From contig NZ_NPEA01000003.1 in assembly GCF_002812205.1 (NCBI RefSeq), forward strand, positions 124,001-188,000: 64,000 nt of DNA, in the 5' to 3' direction. Under the pieces are notes generated by a model. It had not been told where the DNA came from, did not search any database, and worked only from the letters and a program-made list of their open reading frames with translations. The number at the start of each line of letters is the position of its first letter. The first letter of the stretch is position 1. The position numbers and the translations under genes were made by a program. This DNA is from Leptospira neocaledonica. GTDB lineage: Bacteria > Spirochaetota > Leptospiria > Leptospirales > Leptospiraceae. Below are positions 25,266 to 33,611 of the stretch, one piece after another.

Positions 25266-25454
25266 TCAAATATTTTGATTAACTACGTTCGTTTCAAAAT
25301 GAGTTAAACAATCTTTACATAAGCAGTCTTCATACATTTCTCTTATATTCTTTAAAACTTCCCCATCTAAACGAATATCAAAACACCAACAAGTTCCTTG
25401 GTCCACTCCGCATTCCAAAACGCGAGAACATTGAGGGCATTTCTTCTGGGGCAT
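25266..25454 (-). CDS. cysteine-rich CWC family protein
   Basis: A 62-residue protein of the small cysteine-rich CWC family. It shows CPQC near the start, then C-G-V-D-Q-G-T-C-W-C-F and a final CLCKDCL, the family arrangement of paired cysteines suggesting a zinc or metal site. I chose ATG (MPQKKCPQC); an in-frame TTG 33 bases upstream with AAAGGA directly against it would add 11 residues, and neither ribosome site is strong. Role unknown. It sits between ligA and the lipid operon. Confidence 0.75.
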   Translation of the reverse strand: MPQKKCPQCSRVLECGVDQGTCWCFDIRLDGEVLKNIREMYEDCLCKDCLTHFETNVVNQNI

Positions 25455-25562
25455 AGCTCTATAGTAATGAAAGCGGAGAATTTTCAATCCTTTAGCGATA
25501 TTGATAGAAAAAGAGAAAAGCTTATAAAACTATACGCGACGTATAATTTTATTAGAGATCTT

Positions 25563-27650
25563 TTAGATCTTAATTCCGTTTTGATTTAGAATTTTTATAA
25601 ACTCATCTTCGGAGACTACTTGCACTCCTAACTCTTCTGCCTTTTCTAATTTAGAGCCTGCACCAGGTCCTGCCAAAAGGTGAGTTGTTTTAGAAGAAAT
25701 AGATCCAACTTTTTTTCCGCCATAATAAACGACCAGATCCATTGCCTTATCTCTAGGTTGGAAATTTTCAAAGGAACCGGACACACACCAAGTCTGTCCC
25801 GCAAAAGGTTGTTTATCCGATTTTTCGATCGGATCTGCCTTCATCTTCAAGCCGGCTTTTTTCAAACGATCAATAAGAGAAAGAATCCTTTTATCCGTAA
25901 AACTTTCTTGGATAGCTTCTACTGTAGATGGTCCTATGCCCGGAATTTCTAAAACATTTTCCAGCTTCTTAGGATTTTTAGCTGCGGAGATAATAGAATC
26001 GATCGTATCATATCCATGCTCTGTCAGAAGTTCAGCAACTTTGGGACCTATTTCTCTTAATCCCAAGGAAGAAAGTACAAATCTAAAATCCTTCTTTTTG
26101 GATTCTTCGATCCCATTTAAAATGATGGATACACTTTTCTCTCCGTACCCTTCTTCTTCCATTAACTTTTCTTTATGCGCCTTCAAAGAATAAAGATCTG
26201 CGATGTCTTTGATATACTTTTGATCGTATAAAAATTCTACCTGCTTCTCTCCCAGACCTTCTATATCCATTTGTTTACGAGAACAATAGAATATGATCCC
26301 GTTCTTTACTCGATCGGGACATTCTGGATTCGGGCAGAAATAGTCCACAGAGTCTTGTTTCTTTTCAGTCTTAGTGCCGCAACAAGGACAACGAAGGGGG
26401 ATCTTAAAAACTTCTTTTCCTGGAGTGACTACTTCTTCTACTGCAGGAATGATTTCTCCTCTTTTGGAAATCCTAACAGTTGCTCCAATCCCTACTCCCA
26501 ACTCATCAATATAATCTTGGTTATGCAAGGTCGCAAATGTAACTGTGGTTCCAGCTAAACTAATAGGTTCGATTTCAGCTCTTGGAGTGATCTTTCCTGT
26601 TCTTCCTACAGCATAATCGATACCTACGATCTTACTTTCTTTCATCAAAGCATCGAATTTATAAGCGCGGGCCCAGCGAGGAGAATGAGATGTATAACCT
26701 AAGGCTTCTCTTTTAGAAAGATCGTTTAGTTTGATAACTAATCCGTCTGTAGGAAATCCTACTTTTTCTTTCTTCTTTTTAAAGTCTTTGATCGCAGCAG
26801 GGATCTCAGAACCTTTTAGTAATTTAGTATCTGGTGGAAGAGGAAATTTCAGATCTTCTGCCTTCTTCATTACCTCTTGGTGAGTTTTGAATTTTGCTTT
26901 AGAGCCTGGAAAAAATGCATCATATGTAAATATTCTAAGAGGTCGTTTTGCTACGTCTGAAGAATTTTTCTGCTTCAAAGATCCCGAGGACAAGTTTCGA
27001 GGATTCGCATATCTTCCTTCAGAAGCTTCATTAAATTCTTCGAAGTCGGAGAAAGTCATATAAACTTCTCCTCTTAAATAAATGGAAACAGACTCGGATA
27101 ATCTGAGAGGAATAGATCGAATGGTCCGAATATTTTCGGTAACATCATCCCCGACCCCCCCTGTGCCTCGGGTTACCCCGTTAGCAAGAATTCCATTTTC
27201 ATAATATAACATGATGGAAGCACCGTCGATTTTCCATTCGACTGAGTACAACTCATCTGATCCCGTTTTCTGGATCCATTCCATAAGTTCTTCTTCGTTA
27301 TATGTGTTTTCCAAGGAAAGAACCGGAAGTTTGTGAGTGTATTTCTCGAAATCTTTGTCCAAATCGGAACCAACACTTAAAGTGGGGCTAGCAGGATCGG
27401 CTAATTTCGGGAATGCTTCTTCAAAAGCTTGGAGCCTCTTGAACATCTGATCGAAATCGTAATCAGATATCTTAGGGGTGTTCTTAACGTAATATAAATA
27501 TTGATGATGGCGGATCTGCTCTTCTAAGGAGCGCATTTCCTTTTCCGCCTTCTTGGGATCTTTGGGGAGATCTAGGGAAGCCTTTTTAGACGTTTCGGTT
27601 GGCTCCGCTTTTTTAGAGGAGGTCTTTTTAGCCGGGACTTTTTTAGGCAT
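25563..27650 (-). CDS. ligA: NAD-dependent DNA ligase
   Basis: LigA seals nicks in DNA using NAD+, 695 residues. The N-terminal Ia region (HHQYLYYV) precedes the nucleotidyl-transferase motif KIDG with Lys140 as the AMP-carrying residue. The zinc finger uses CPCC...CPNPEC, followed by helix-hairpin-helix repeats and a C-terminal BRCT domain (about 615-690). About 35 Lys/Ala/Ser-rich residues precede the first helix, an extension not found in the E. coli enzyme. It is followed closely by nothing on its own strand; the peptidase gene lies 16 bases upstream. Confidence 0.97.
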   Translation of the reverse strand: MPKKVPAKKTSSKKAEPTETSKKASLDLPKDPKKAEKEMRSLEEQIRHHQYLYYVKNTPKISDYDFDQMFKRLQAFEEAFPKLADPASPTLSVGSDLDKDFEKYTHKLPVLSLENTYNEEELMEWIQKTGSDELYSVEWKIDGASIMLYYENGILANGVTRGTGGVGDDVTENIRTIRSIPLRLSESVSIYLRGEVYMTFSDFEEFNEASEGRYANPRNLSSGSLKQKNSSDVAKRPLRIFTYDAFFPGSKAKFKTHQEVMKKAEDLKFPLPPDTKLLKGSEIPAAIKDFKKKKEKVGFPTDGLVIKLNDLSKREALGYTSHSPRWARAYKFDALMKESKIVGIDYAVGRTGKITPRAEIEPISLAGTTVTFATLHNQDYIDELGVGIGATVRISKRGEIIPAVEEVVTPGKEVFKIPLRCPCCGTKTEKKQDSVDYFCPNPECPDRVKNGIIFYCSRKQMDIEGLGEKQVEFLYDQKYIKDIADLYSLKAHKEKLMEEEGYGEKSVSIILNGIEESKKKDFRFVLSSLGLREIGPKVAELLTEHGYDTIDSIISAAKNPKKLENVLEIPGIGPSTVEAIQESFTDKRILSLIDRLKKAGLKMKADPIEKSDKQPFAGQTWCVSGSFENFQPRDKAMDLVVYYGGKKVGSISSKTTHLLAGPGAGSKLEKAEELGVQVVSEDEFIKILNQNGIKI

Positions 27651-27666
27651 AGTCGATTATATAAAA

Positions 27667-28644
27667 TTAATATTGGCCGAAACCTACTTTCATATAATCC
27701 ATAGGATCGGTGCGGTTCGACTCTCCGATCCATACTTCATAGTGAAGGTGAGGACCTGTTACGTTTCCTGTGGCACCCACAGTCGCGATCCTCTGTCCTT
27801 TATGAACATATTCACCTTCTCTTACTTTTAATGATGTGCAGTGGCCGTATAAACTGTAATATCCATTTGCATGAGCTATCACGATATGATTTCCGTATCC
27901 TCTGTTGGAATAAATGGCACGATAAACTCTTCCATCTCCGGTAGCCGTGATGTCTGTGCCTGGAACATTCGCCAAGTCCACTCCGTCATGGAATTCCATA
28001 TATCCAAAAGTAGGAGACCTTCTCATTCCATAATAAGAAGTTAAATTATAAGATAATAATGGTTCTCCAAATGGGAGAGAATTCATAATTCCATATCTGG
28101 AGTCTAAAAAGTTAAATACGGAGTCGACAAGAGCTTTGTTCTTTTCCATGGAAACTCTTACTGCGCGATATCCATAAATTTCAGAGAGATAGGATCTACC
28201 TAACATGAGATCCTTATCCACTGCTTCTTCTACCTTTAATTCTGTAGCAGCTAAGTCCTCCGAGTCTGATTCATCGGGAAGTTTAAGCAACTCATCCGAC
28301 TCGCCATCAATCAAAGAATGAACTTCCTGCAAATTTTCGTTCAGACTTGCGAAATCATCTCGGATATCTCCTAACTTTTCGCTGTATTCGATATACTCAT
28401 CGAAATATTTTCCGTAAACGGAAGCGAGTGCGTTGATCTGGATCCTTGTATTATTATAACGAACAATTCCTAAAACCGCGATCCCTACGATCGCAAATAA
28501 TAATCCTACTAAAAAGAAGATAGTGAAGATAGAAATTTGAAAATGGAAGGACTTATCGAATCCATGAGGGATTAAAAGAACCGTCAACCTTTGGTGACCT
28601 TTTTCTTTTACCTGGTCGATGCGTTTTTTTATCATCTTTTCCAT
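27667..28644 (-). CDS. M23-family (LytM-like) peptidase
   Basis: A 325-residue membrane-anchored cell-wall peptidase. One N-terminal membrane segment (about 37-62) is followed by a coiled-coil region (about 70-165) and an M23 domain (about 215-320). The zinc and catalytic residues show as FHDGVDLAN, YGHC and HLHYEVW, so it is likely an active endopeptidase and not a NlpD/EnvC-type degenerate activator. GAGGGA lies seven bases before the ATG. The short gap to ligA suggests one transcript. It should act in the periplasm on peptidoglycan. Confidence 0.92.
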   Translation of the reverse strand: MEKMIKKRIDQVKEKGHQRLTVLLIPHGFDKSFHFQISIFTIFFLVGLLFAIVGIAVLGIVRYNNTRIQINALASVYGKYFDEYIEYSEKLGDIRDDFASLNENLQEVHSLIDGESDELLKLPDESDSEDLAATELKVEEAVDKDLMLGRSYLSEIYGYRAVRVSMEKNKALVDSVFNFLDSRYGIMNSLPFGEPLLSYNLTSYYGMRRSPTFGYMEFHDGVDLANVPGTDITATGDGRVYRAIYSNRGYGNHIVIAHANGYYSLYGHCTSLKVREGEYVHKGQRIATVGATGNVTGPHLHYEVWIGESNRTDPMDYMKVGFGQY

Positions 28645-28690
28645 GGTCGAAATCCCTCTGGTAGAAGGATTCCGGCCGGGAAAGATAGGG

Positions 28691-30061
28691 TCAAGTGGAA
28701 ACTATGTTTAATAGAATTCCGTACTTCGCTCTTAATGTGACTAAAGGTTCCATAACTACAGGATGATTCGGATCCGTTTGGAATTTGTAGTTTTTGACCA
28801 ACATAGCAAGGATCAGTGTGGCTTCCGTTAATGCGAAAATATTACCGATACAAATCCTTGGCCCACCTCCAAAAGGAAGATATGCATACTTTGGCCTATC
28901 CACAGATCTTTCTTCATCAAAACGATCCGGATCAAACTTGTCAGGATTTTCCCAAAAATCAGGATTTCGATGAATATTAAAAATGCAAATGGAGATATTG
29001 GTGCCGGTCTCTACATCATAACCGCCAATTTGGTCAGGACCCATCGCAGTTCGTTCAATCACCCAAGCAGGAGGATATAATCTCAAAACCTCATCCAATA
29101 CTTTGCGAGTGTATGTCAATTTTTGAACGTCTTCCAAACTAGGAGTTTTATCTCCTAAAACTTTGGTTGCTTCTTCCCTTACTTTTTCACAGATCTCAGG
29201 ATGTTTGGATAAAAGATAAAATCCCCAAGACAATGCATTTGCAGTAGTTTCATGTCCGGCAAGAAGAAGTGTGATTGCCTCGTCTCTAACCTGAGCTTCG
29301 CTCATAGTTTCTCCGGTTTCTTCGTCCCTGACTTCTAGAAGCATGGAGATCAAATCGTTAGAAGGATTTTTTTTACGTTCTGCGATCAACTCATCCACTA
29401 CGGAATGCATATCTTTTAAGGCACGTTTGAGTTTTAAATTTTCAGGAGTAGGCCAGCTAAAAGGAAATGGAAAAATACGAGTGATCCTTTTAGTGACCAG
29501 CTCCAACGCAATCTTTAAAGAATGTTCTATTCTTGCGGCGTAACTTTCTACTTCGGTTCTGAATAAGGTTCTTCCTACGATCGCAAACGTTAGTCGCATC
29601 ATCTCTTTTGAAATGTCCAGACTGGAAACTTTCTTCCAATTTTCGGAAGTTTTTTGGGTTTCCTGAGCCATGATCTCGACAAATTCGGAGATCCTTTGTT
29701 TATGAAAAGAAGGTTGGATAAGCTTTCTCTGCTTTTTCCAAAACTCTCCTTCGCTATTCAACAATCCTTTGCCTAAAATTCTTCCGAGTTCTTTATAAAA
29801 AACTCCCTTATGATAGTTCTGATTGTTTTCCTGCAGGACCCTTTTCATATCTTCAGGCTGAGTGATTAAATGAAATGTAACCTGTCTCAAACCGAATCGA
29901 ACCGATTTTCCGAATTTGGAATGCATTAATTGAAAAAATCCGATCGGATCTTTTGCCAATTTGGAAACGTAAGGAAGGGCCCGGATCCCGAAAACTCCAG
30001 GAGGAAGATTCGGCTTATTTTTTTTGGTACGACCTGAGGTCGGTTCATGCAAGGAAAACAA
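28691..30061 (-). CDS. cytochrome P450
   Basis: A 456-residue soluble P450. The I-helix motif AGHETTANALSW, the ExxR pair in EVLRLYP, the PERF-like segment PDRFDEE and the heme loop FGGGPRICIGN with Cys404 as axial thiolate are all intact. I start at TTG because AGGAG lies seven bases before it; the next in-frame ATG would be far inside the protein. The likeness is to the fatty-acid-type CYP102/CYP4-like bacterial group, but substrate and redox partner cannot be inferred. No ferredoxin or reductase is adjacent. Confidence 0.93.
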   Translation of the reverse strand: MFSLHEPTSGRTKKNKPNLPPGVFGIRALPYVSKLAKDPIGFFQLMHSKFGKSVRFGLRQVTFHLITQPEDMKRVLQENNQNYHKGVFYKELGRILGKGLLNSEGEFWKKQRKLIQPSFHKQRISEFVEIMAQETQKTSENWKKVSSLDISKEMMRLTFAIVGRTLFRTEVESYAARIEHSLKIALELVTKRITRIFPFPFSWPTPENLKLKRALKDMHSVVDELIAERKKNPSNDLISMLLEVRDEETGETMSEAQVRDEAITLLLAGHETTANALSWGFYLLSKHPEICEKVREEATKVLGDKTPSLEDVQKLTYTRKVLDEVLRLYPPAWVIERTAMGPDQIGGYDVETGTNISICIFNIHRNPDFWENPDKFDPDRFDEERSVDRPKYAYLPFGGGPRICIGNIFALTEATLILAMLVKNYKFQTDPNHPVVMEPLVTLRAKYGILLNIVST

Positions 30062-30179
30062 GAGTGTACTCCTAGTCCAAAATGGACGTTTGGATTAGTT
30101 TCACCCAACCAATCCTTGCCGCAATTCTATGTAACAACCGCTATATTAGCAAGCCGAGTTTCTATTTATTTTCGAAAAC

Positions 30180-30563
30180 CTATCTACGTTCGAAAGAAGT
30201 TTCGATCAACGCGTCCATATCCATTAAGGAAGAAGAAGGTACGTTCGAAGAAGAACTAGTATCCTCCTGATTCAAATCAGGAGTTTGCATACTTGTCTCA
30301 GCTTCCTCGAAGGTTCCTTCGATCTGCTCCTCGATCAGGACCTGCCAATCTCCGGATTCGGATTCACCTTCCGGCTGAAAGTAAAAGGAAGATAAACCAA
30401 GACCTACGATAATCAATCCACTAAAGGAGAAGATGAAAAATCGCTTAAAGCTAGCGATCTTTCTCCTTCTCATAATCTTTGCAGAAATATTGTCGCTCCA
30501 TTCGTAACTTTCCAAACGACGGAAAATCTCTTGGTCTAACTTTTCTCTGTTTTTATCTTCCAT
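30180..30563 (-). CDS. probable membrane anti-sigma factor
   Basis: A 127-residue protein with a basic N-terminal region (about 1-40), one membrane helix (about 42-60, RFFIFSFSGLIIVGLGL) and an acidic, Ser-rich periplasmic tail with repeated Glu. It follows the ECF sigma gene by 12 bases. The size and topology fit a single-pass anti-sigma factor, but no zinc-binding or RskA-like motif is seen, so the role rests on context. Confidence 0.6.
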   Translation of the reverse strand: MEDKNREKLDQEIFRRLESYEWSDNISAKIMRRRKIASFKRFFIFSFSGLIIVGLGLSSFYFQPEGESESGDWQVLIEEQIEGTFEEAETSMQTPDLNQEDTSSSSNVPSSSLMDMDALIETSFERR

Positions 30564-30575
30564 TGCCGATAATCT

Positions 30576-31088
30576 CTAGGTCTCTTGAAAAAAAAGTTTC
30601 TTTAACATTTGTTTGCCCCGGAAAGATCGGGACTTAACAGTTCCTTCCGGAATTCCCAACTTCTCCGCAATCTGTTGCTCTTTGTATCCTTCGGAAACTA
30701 ATGCAAGCACAGACTTATATTTCCAAGGTAGATTGGAGATCAGATCCTTTAGTTCTATGTCCATTCCAGAATCTGAATATTCTTCTCTTGGATTTAAAAT
30801 AGAATCTTGAGTGGCTTTTTCCTTCAACTTCATCGCAAGGTTTGCTTGGCGCATACGCTTCTGGTTCATTCTCAAGGATTCGTTTCTTGCAATTGTATAT
30901 AACCAAGTACTATGAGAAGATTCTCCTCTGAACTTATTGGCTGCTAAACTTTTATAAGCACGGATATAAGTTTCTTGGACAACATCATCGATGGTATCGT
31001 AAAACTCTTCGTATAAATTCTTTTTAATCGCGGAGAGTACGATATGTTTCGTACTGTCTATCAATCCGGCAAATTCTCTTTGGTCCAT
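30576..31088 (-). CDS. ECF RNA polymerase sigma factor
   Basis: A 170-residue ECF sigma. Region 2 holds DDVVQETYIRAYKSLAAN and STWLYTIARNESLRM; region 4 holds LPWKYKSVLALVSEGYKEQQIA and then the helix-turn-helix PEGTVKSRSFRGKQML. AAGGAAAC precedes the ATG. Its neighbours are the Spy-like periplasmic protein upstream and the probable anti-sigma downstream, all in one unit with 10- and 12-base gaps. An ECF-type promoter lies in front of the unit, so positive autoregulation is likely. Confidence 0.92.
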   Translation of the reverse strand: MDQREFAGLIDSTKHIVLSAIKKNLYEEFYDTIDDVVQETYIRAYKSLAANKFRGESSHSTWLYTIARNESLRMNQKRMRQANLAMKLKEKATQDSILNPREEYSDSGMDIELKDLISNLPWKYKSVLALVSEGYKEQQIAEKLGIPEGTVKSRSFRGKQMLKKLFFQET

Positions 31089-31098
31089 TTTAGTTTCC

Positions 31099-31677
31099 TT
31101 ATCTCAGGATGCCCGGCACAGGCAAAATTATTCTCTCGGGAACAAACAGATTCAAGGGGAACCCTGGAGCTTCCCTATGCTCCTCGGGTAGGGTAACTAA
31201 TTCCCTTTCCTTTCCCCTCTTTTTTTGCTCAGAGGATAAAACCCTTTCGATCGCGAGCCGATGCGCGATTTGATTCATCCGGATTTCGGATGTATACTTT
31301 GCAATCGCGTTAACGAGAAGTCGAACTTTGACTAGATCAGGATTTTCATCCATGAGAACCAGTTCGAGTTCGACTTGTTTCGGAGAAAGTCTGCGAAGCC
31401 ATCTTTCATGCTCGTTTTTATATCTCCGGTTCAGCTCAGCGATACGTTCGAGTTGTGTGTCTGTAAGAATATAACGATTTTTAAATGAATCTAGGTCACC
31501 GAAAACTACTCCGGCAGCTCTTTCATTACGGTAGAAGGAGATGGTGCGAATAGGTCGGGCAGTATGAAAACTAGTTTTGGTATCTTCAGAGAAAAGATAC
31601 GCCGGCGTGAGGAACACACCGGCCAGAGCAACTCTGACGAATGAATTCAGGAGATTCATGAGTCTTACTCGGTTCAT
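31099..31677 (-). CDS. Spy/CpxP-like periplasmic protein
   Basis: A 192-residue exported protein. After a hydrophobic signal (about 9-30) there is a helical core (about 70-155) with LTDTQLERIAELNRRYKNEHERW and VLSSEQKKRGKE, reminiscent of the LTxxQ segments of Spy/CpxP/ZraP-type periplasmic sensors and chaperones. A second start, ATG 18 bases downstream (MNLLNSF), gives a tidier signal peptide. In related systems such proteins sense envelope stress or metals and are induced by their own sigma factor, in accord with the promoter found here. Substrate unknown. Confidence 0.7.
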   Translation of the reverse strand: MNRVRLMNLLNSFVRVALAGVFLTPAYLFSEDTKTSFHTARPIRTISFYRNERAAGVVFGDLDSFKNRYILTDTQLERIAELNRRYKNEHERWLRRLSPKQVELELVLMDENPDLVKVRLLVNAIAKYTSEIRMNQIAHRLAIERVLSSEQKKRGKERELVTLPEEHREAPGFPLNLFVPERIILPVPGILR

Positions 31678-31691
31678 AACCTAGTGTATCC

Positions 31692-31720
31692 TAAGACCCC
31701 AAGGTAGCCGCCACGTTTCC
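31692..31720 (-). promoter_or_regulatory. ECF-type promoter of the Spy-like/sigma/anti-sigma unit
   Basis: On the minus strand GGAAAC, a 17-base spacer and GTCTTA, the form of an ECF (RpoE-like) promoter. Transcription would begin around 31685, leaving only a very short leader before the first possible ATG, which makes the downstream ATG (at 31659) attractive as the true start. Confidence 0.55.
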
Positions 31721-31863
31721 AAATATCGATCGAAATTTTTGGTCCGAGAAAAAAAGAAATCCGGTCTTCTTTAAAGAGAACATAATTTGGGACAAAACCC
31801 GGATTTTTGGGAAAATTCCTTTTCCAGAACCGCTTCTTTAGCGTATTCTCCCCTTAAAGTACT

Positions 31864-32589
31864 ATGGACTTCGGACTAAAAAACCAGGAAATCCAGAAAA
31901 CACCCATTCCCTTTTCTAAGGGGAGGATAAGACTCGCACTTTTACTCGCGGCCGCCATCTGCATTGGAATCCCTGCTTCCATAGATCTTTCTATCGAATG
32001 GGATTACGAAAATAGAAGTATCCATGCAGGAAATTATCGTTCTCTCAAACCTGCGACTGTTGCAATCGTTCCGGGAGCTTCCGTTTACAAGGGAATCCCT
32101 TCTCCCGTTTTGCAAGACCGTCTTGATTGTGCAGTAGAACTTTATAAACAGGGGAAGGTCCGGAAAATTCTACTCTCAGGTGATAACGGAACCAGCTACT
32201 ACAACGAAGTAAAACCTATGCTATTATACGTTTTAGAAAGAGGAGTGAGCGAAAAAGATGTGTTCGTAGATCACGCAGGATTTAGAACCTTGGACACTTT
32301 AGTAAGAGCAAAGGAAATTTTCCAAGTGAAGGATGCGATCTTCGTTAGCCAAAGATTTCACCAACCTAGGGCAGCATTCATTTCTAAAAAGATAGGATTG
32401 GATCTGCAATCTTATGAATCGGATAGAAGAATCTATATCAGCGGACCTACTAGCAGGTTCAGAGAATTTTTTGCAAGAACCTTGGCTTGGATCGATATGA
32501 ATCTGACGAACACCGCACCCAAATATCTTGGCAAACCATTCCCAATCGAAGGCAGCGGAGTCAAAACTTGGAAAGGTTCCGTAATCTAA
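31864..32589 (+). CDS. SanA/YdcF-like DUF218 membrane protein
   Basis: A 241-residue protein with one N-terminal membrane helix (about 20-42) and a DUF218 domain (about 60-205). Family motifs visible are VPGASVYKG, the LSGDNG loop, and the later VSQRFHQPRA with the conserved His. DUF218 proteins such as SanA and ElyC affect envelope barrier function and peptidoglycan synthesis. It ends in a four-base convergent overlap with the epimerase gene, so the two transcripts oppose each other there. Confidence 0.85.
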   Translation: MDFGLKNQEIQKTPIPFSKGRIRLALLLAAAICIGIPASIDLSIEWDYENRSIHAGNYRSLKPATVAIVPGASVYKGIPSPVLQDRLDCAVELYKQGKVRKILLSGDNGTSYYNEVKPMLLYVLERGVSEKDVFVDHAGFRTLDTLVRAKEIFQVKDAIFVSQRFHQPRAAFISKKIGLDLQSYESDRRIYISGPTSRFREFFARTLAWIDMNLTNTAPKYLGKPFPIEGSGVKTWKGSVI

Positions 32590-33530
32590 GAAGAATATTC
32601 TGTTTTTCGAATATGTTCGAAAATTTCCCGAACCGCGTCCTTCACGGAAATTCCGGCAGCCCATCCTAAAGATTTCAGTTTGGAATTATTTCCCAAAGAT
32701 CTTTTCATCTCTGCGGGTCTTAGTCTTGTAGGATCCTGTTTGGAAACTAATTTGGAATCTGCAAATTCCAAAATCCATTTTAATACTTGAGAGATCGGCG
32801 TCTCGGTTCCGGAACATATATTATAAATTTCTCCACTCTGTCCTTTATTTGCTAAAAGAAGATAGGCTTTGACTACGTCTCTTACATGTAAGAAGTCACG
32901 AGTGGGAGTCAGATCTCCGACTAAAATTTCAGAAGAAGCGTTTTTAGAAATATTGTCCAATACCTGTTTGCAGAAATTCGGGACTACAAAGTTCGGATTT
33001 TGCCCAACTCCAATATGATTAAAGGGCCTTGCGATCACAGTTTCTATATTCTGATAAGAGCGGGAATATTGAAGGCAATAAGTTTCTGCAGCAAGCTTGG
33101 AGGATGCGTACGGATTCACAGGATTCGGAAGAAGGTTTTCTGAAACTGGAAGTTGTTCTTCCCTTATATTTCCGTACACTTCCGAAGAAGATATATATAC
33201 TAGTTTTATTTTTTTACCGGAACGTTTAAAACATTCTAAAATATTCAATGTACCCGCCACATTGATAAGTAATGTTTCCTCAGGATTTTCGATGGATCTC
33301 GGAACGAATGTTTGTCCTGCTAAATGGAATAATACATCTGGGGAATAGGACTCGAATACTTGTTGGAGTGATTGGATATCCCTGATATCACAAACCTTAT
33401 AAGGAAATGGAAACTCGGTATTTTTAGGATTCATTCCCAGGCCCAGAAGTTCAGACCCGGATTCTTGCGTAAGTTCTGGAACCAGATAAGATCCAACAAA
33501 ACCTTCTGCTCCTGTGACCAAGTATTTCAT
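32586..33530 (-). CDS. NAD-dependent sugar epimerase/reductase (GDP-6-deoxymannose reductase-like)
   Basis: A 314-residue extended SDR. The Rossmann motif GAEGFVGSYL is at 7-16, the catalytic S/YxxxK set is ISSSEVYG and YASSK, and RPFNHIGVGQ near 168-177 is the phrase typical of GDP-mannose dehydratase and GDP-4-dehydro-6-deoxymannose reductase (Rmd). It therefore probably makes a GDP-deoxysugar such as D-rhamnose, though other C4/C3 activities are possible. It is transcribed away from the methyltransferase-like gene and glycosyltransferases, sharing an 81-base intergenic region. Confidence 0.83.
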   Translation of the reverse strand: MKYLVTGAEGFVGSYLVPELTQESGSELLGLGMNPKNTEFPFPYKVCDIRDIQSLQQVFESYSPDVLFHLAGQTFVPRSIENPEETLLINVAGTLNILECFKRSGKKIKLVYISSSEVYGNIREEQLPVSENLLPNPVNPYASSKLAAETYCLQYSRSYQNIETVIARPFNHIGVGQNPNFVVPNFCKQVLDNISKNASSEILVGDLTPTRDFLHVRDVVKAYLLLANKGQSGEIYNICSGTETPISQVLKWILEFADSKLVSKQDPTRLRPAEMKRSLGNNSKLKSLGWAAGISVKDAVREIFEHIRKTEYSS

Positions 33531-33559
33531 GTTTGTTATGATAAATCGAAGTAAAAATA

Positions 33560-33592
33560 CGATTGTTTTGTCGAATAAGAAAAAAACAATCG
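33560..33592. promoter_or_regulatory. 10-bp perfect inverted repeat between divergent glycan genes
   Basis: CGATTGTTTT and AAAACAATCG separated by 13 bases, centred in the short gap between the epimerase gene (leftward) and the methyltransferase-like gene (rightward). The symmetry and site would suit a regulator acting on both directions. Confidence 0.45.
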
Positions 33593-33611
33593 AATAAAAG
33601 TCCGGGCGCCC

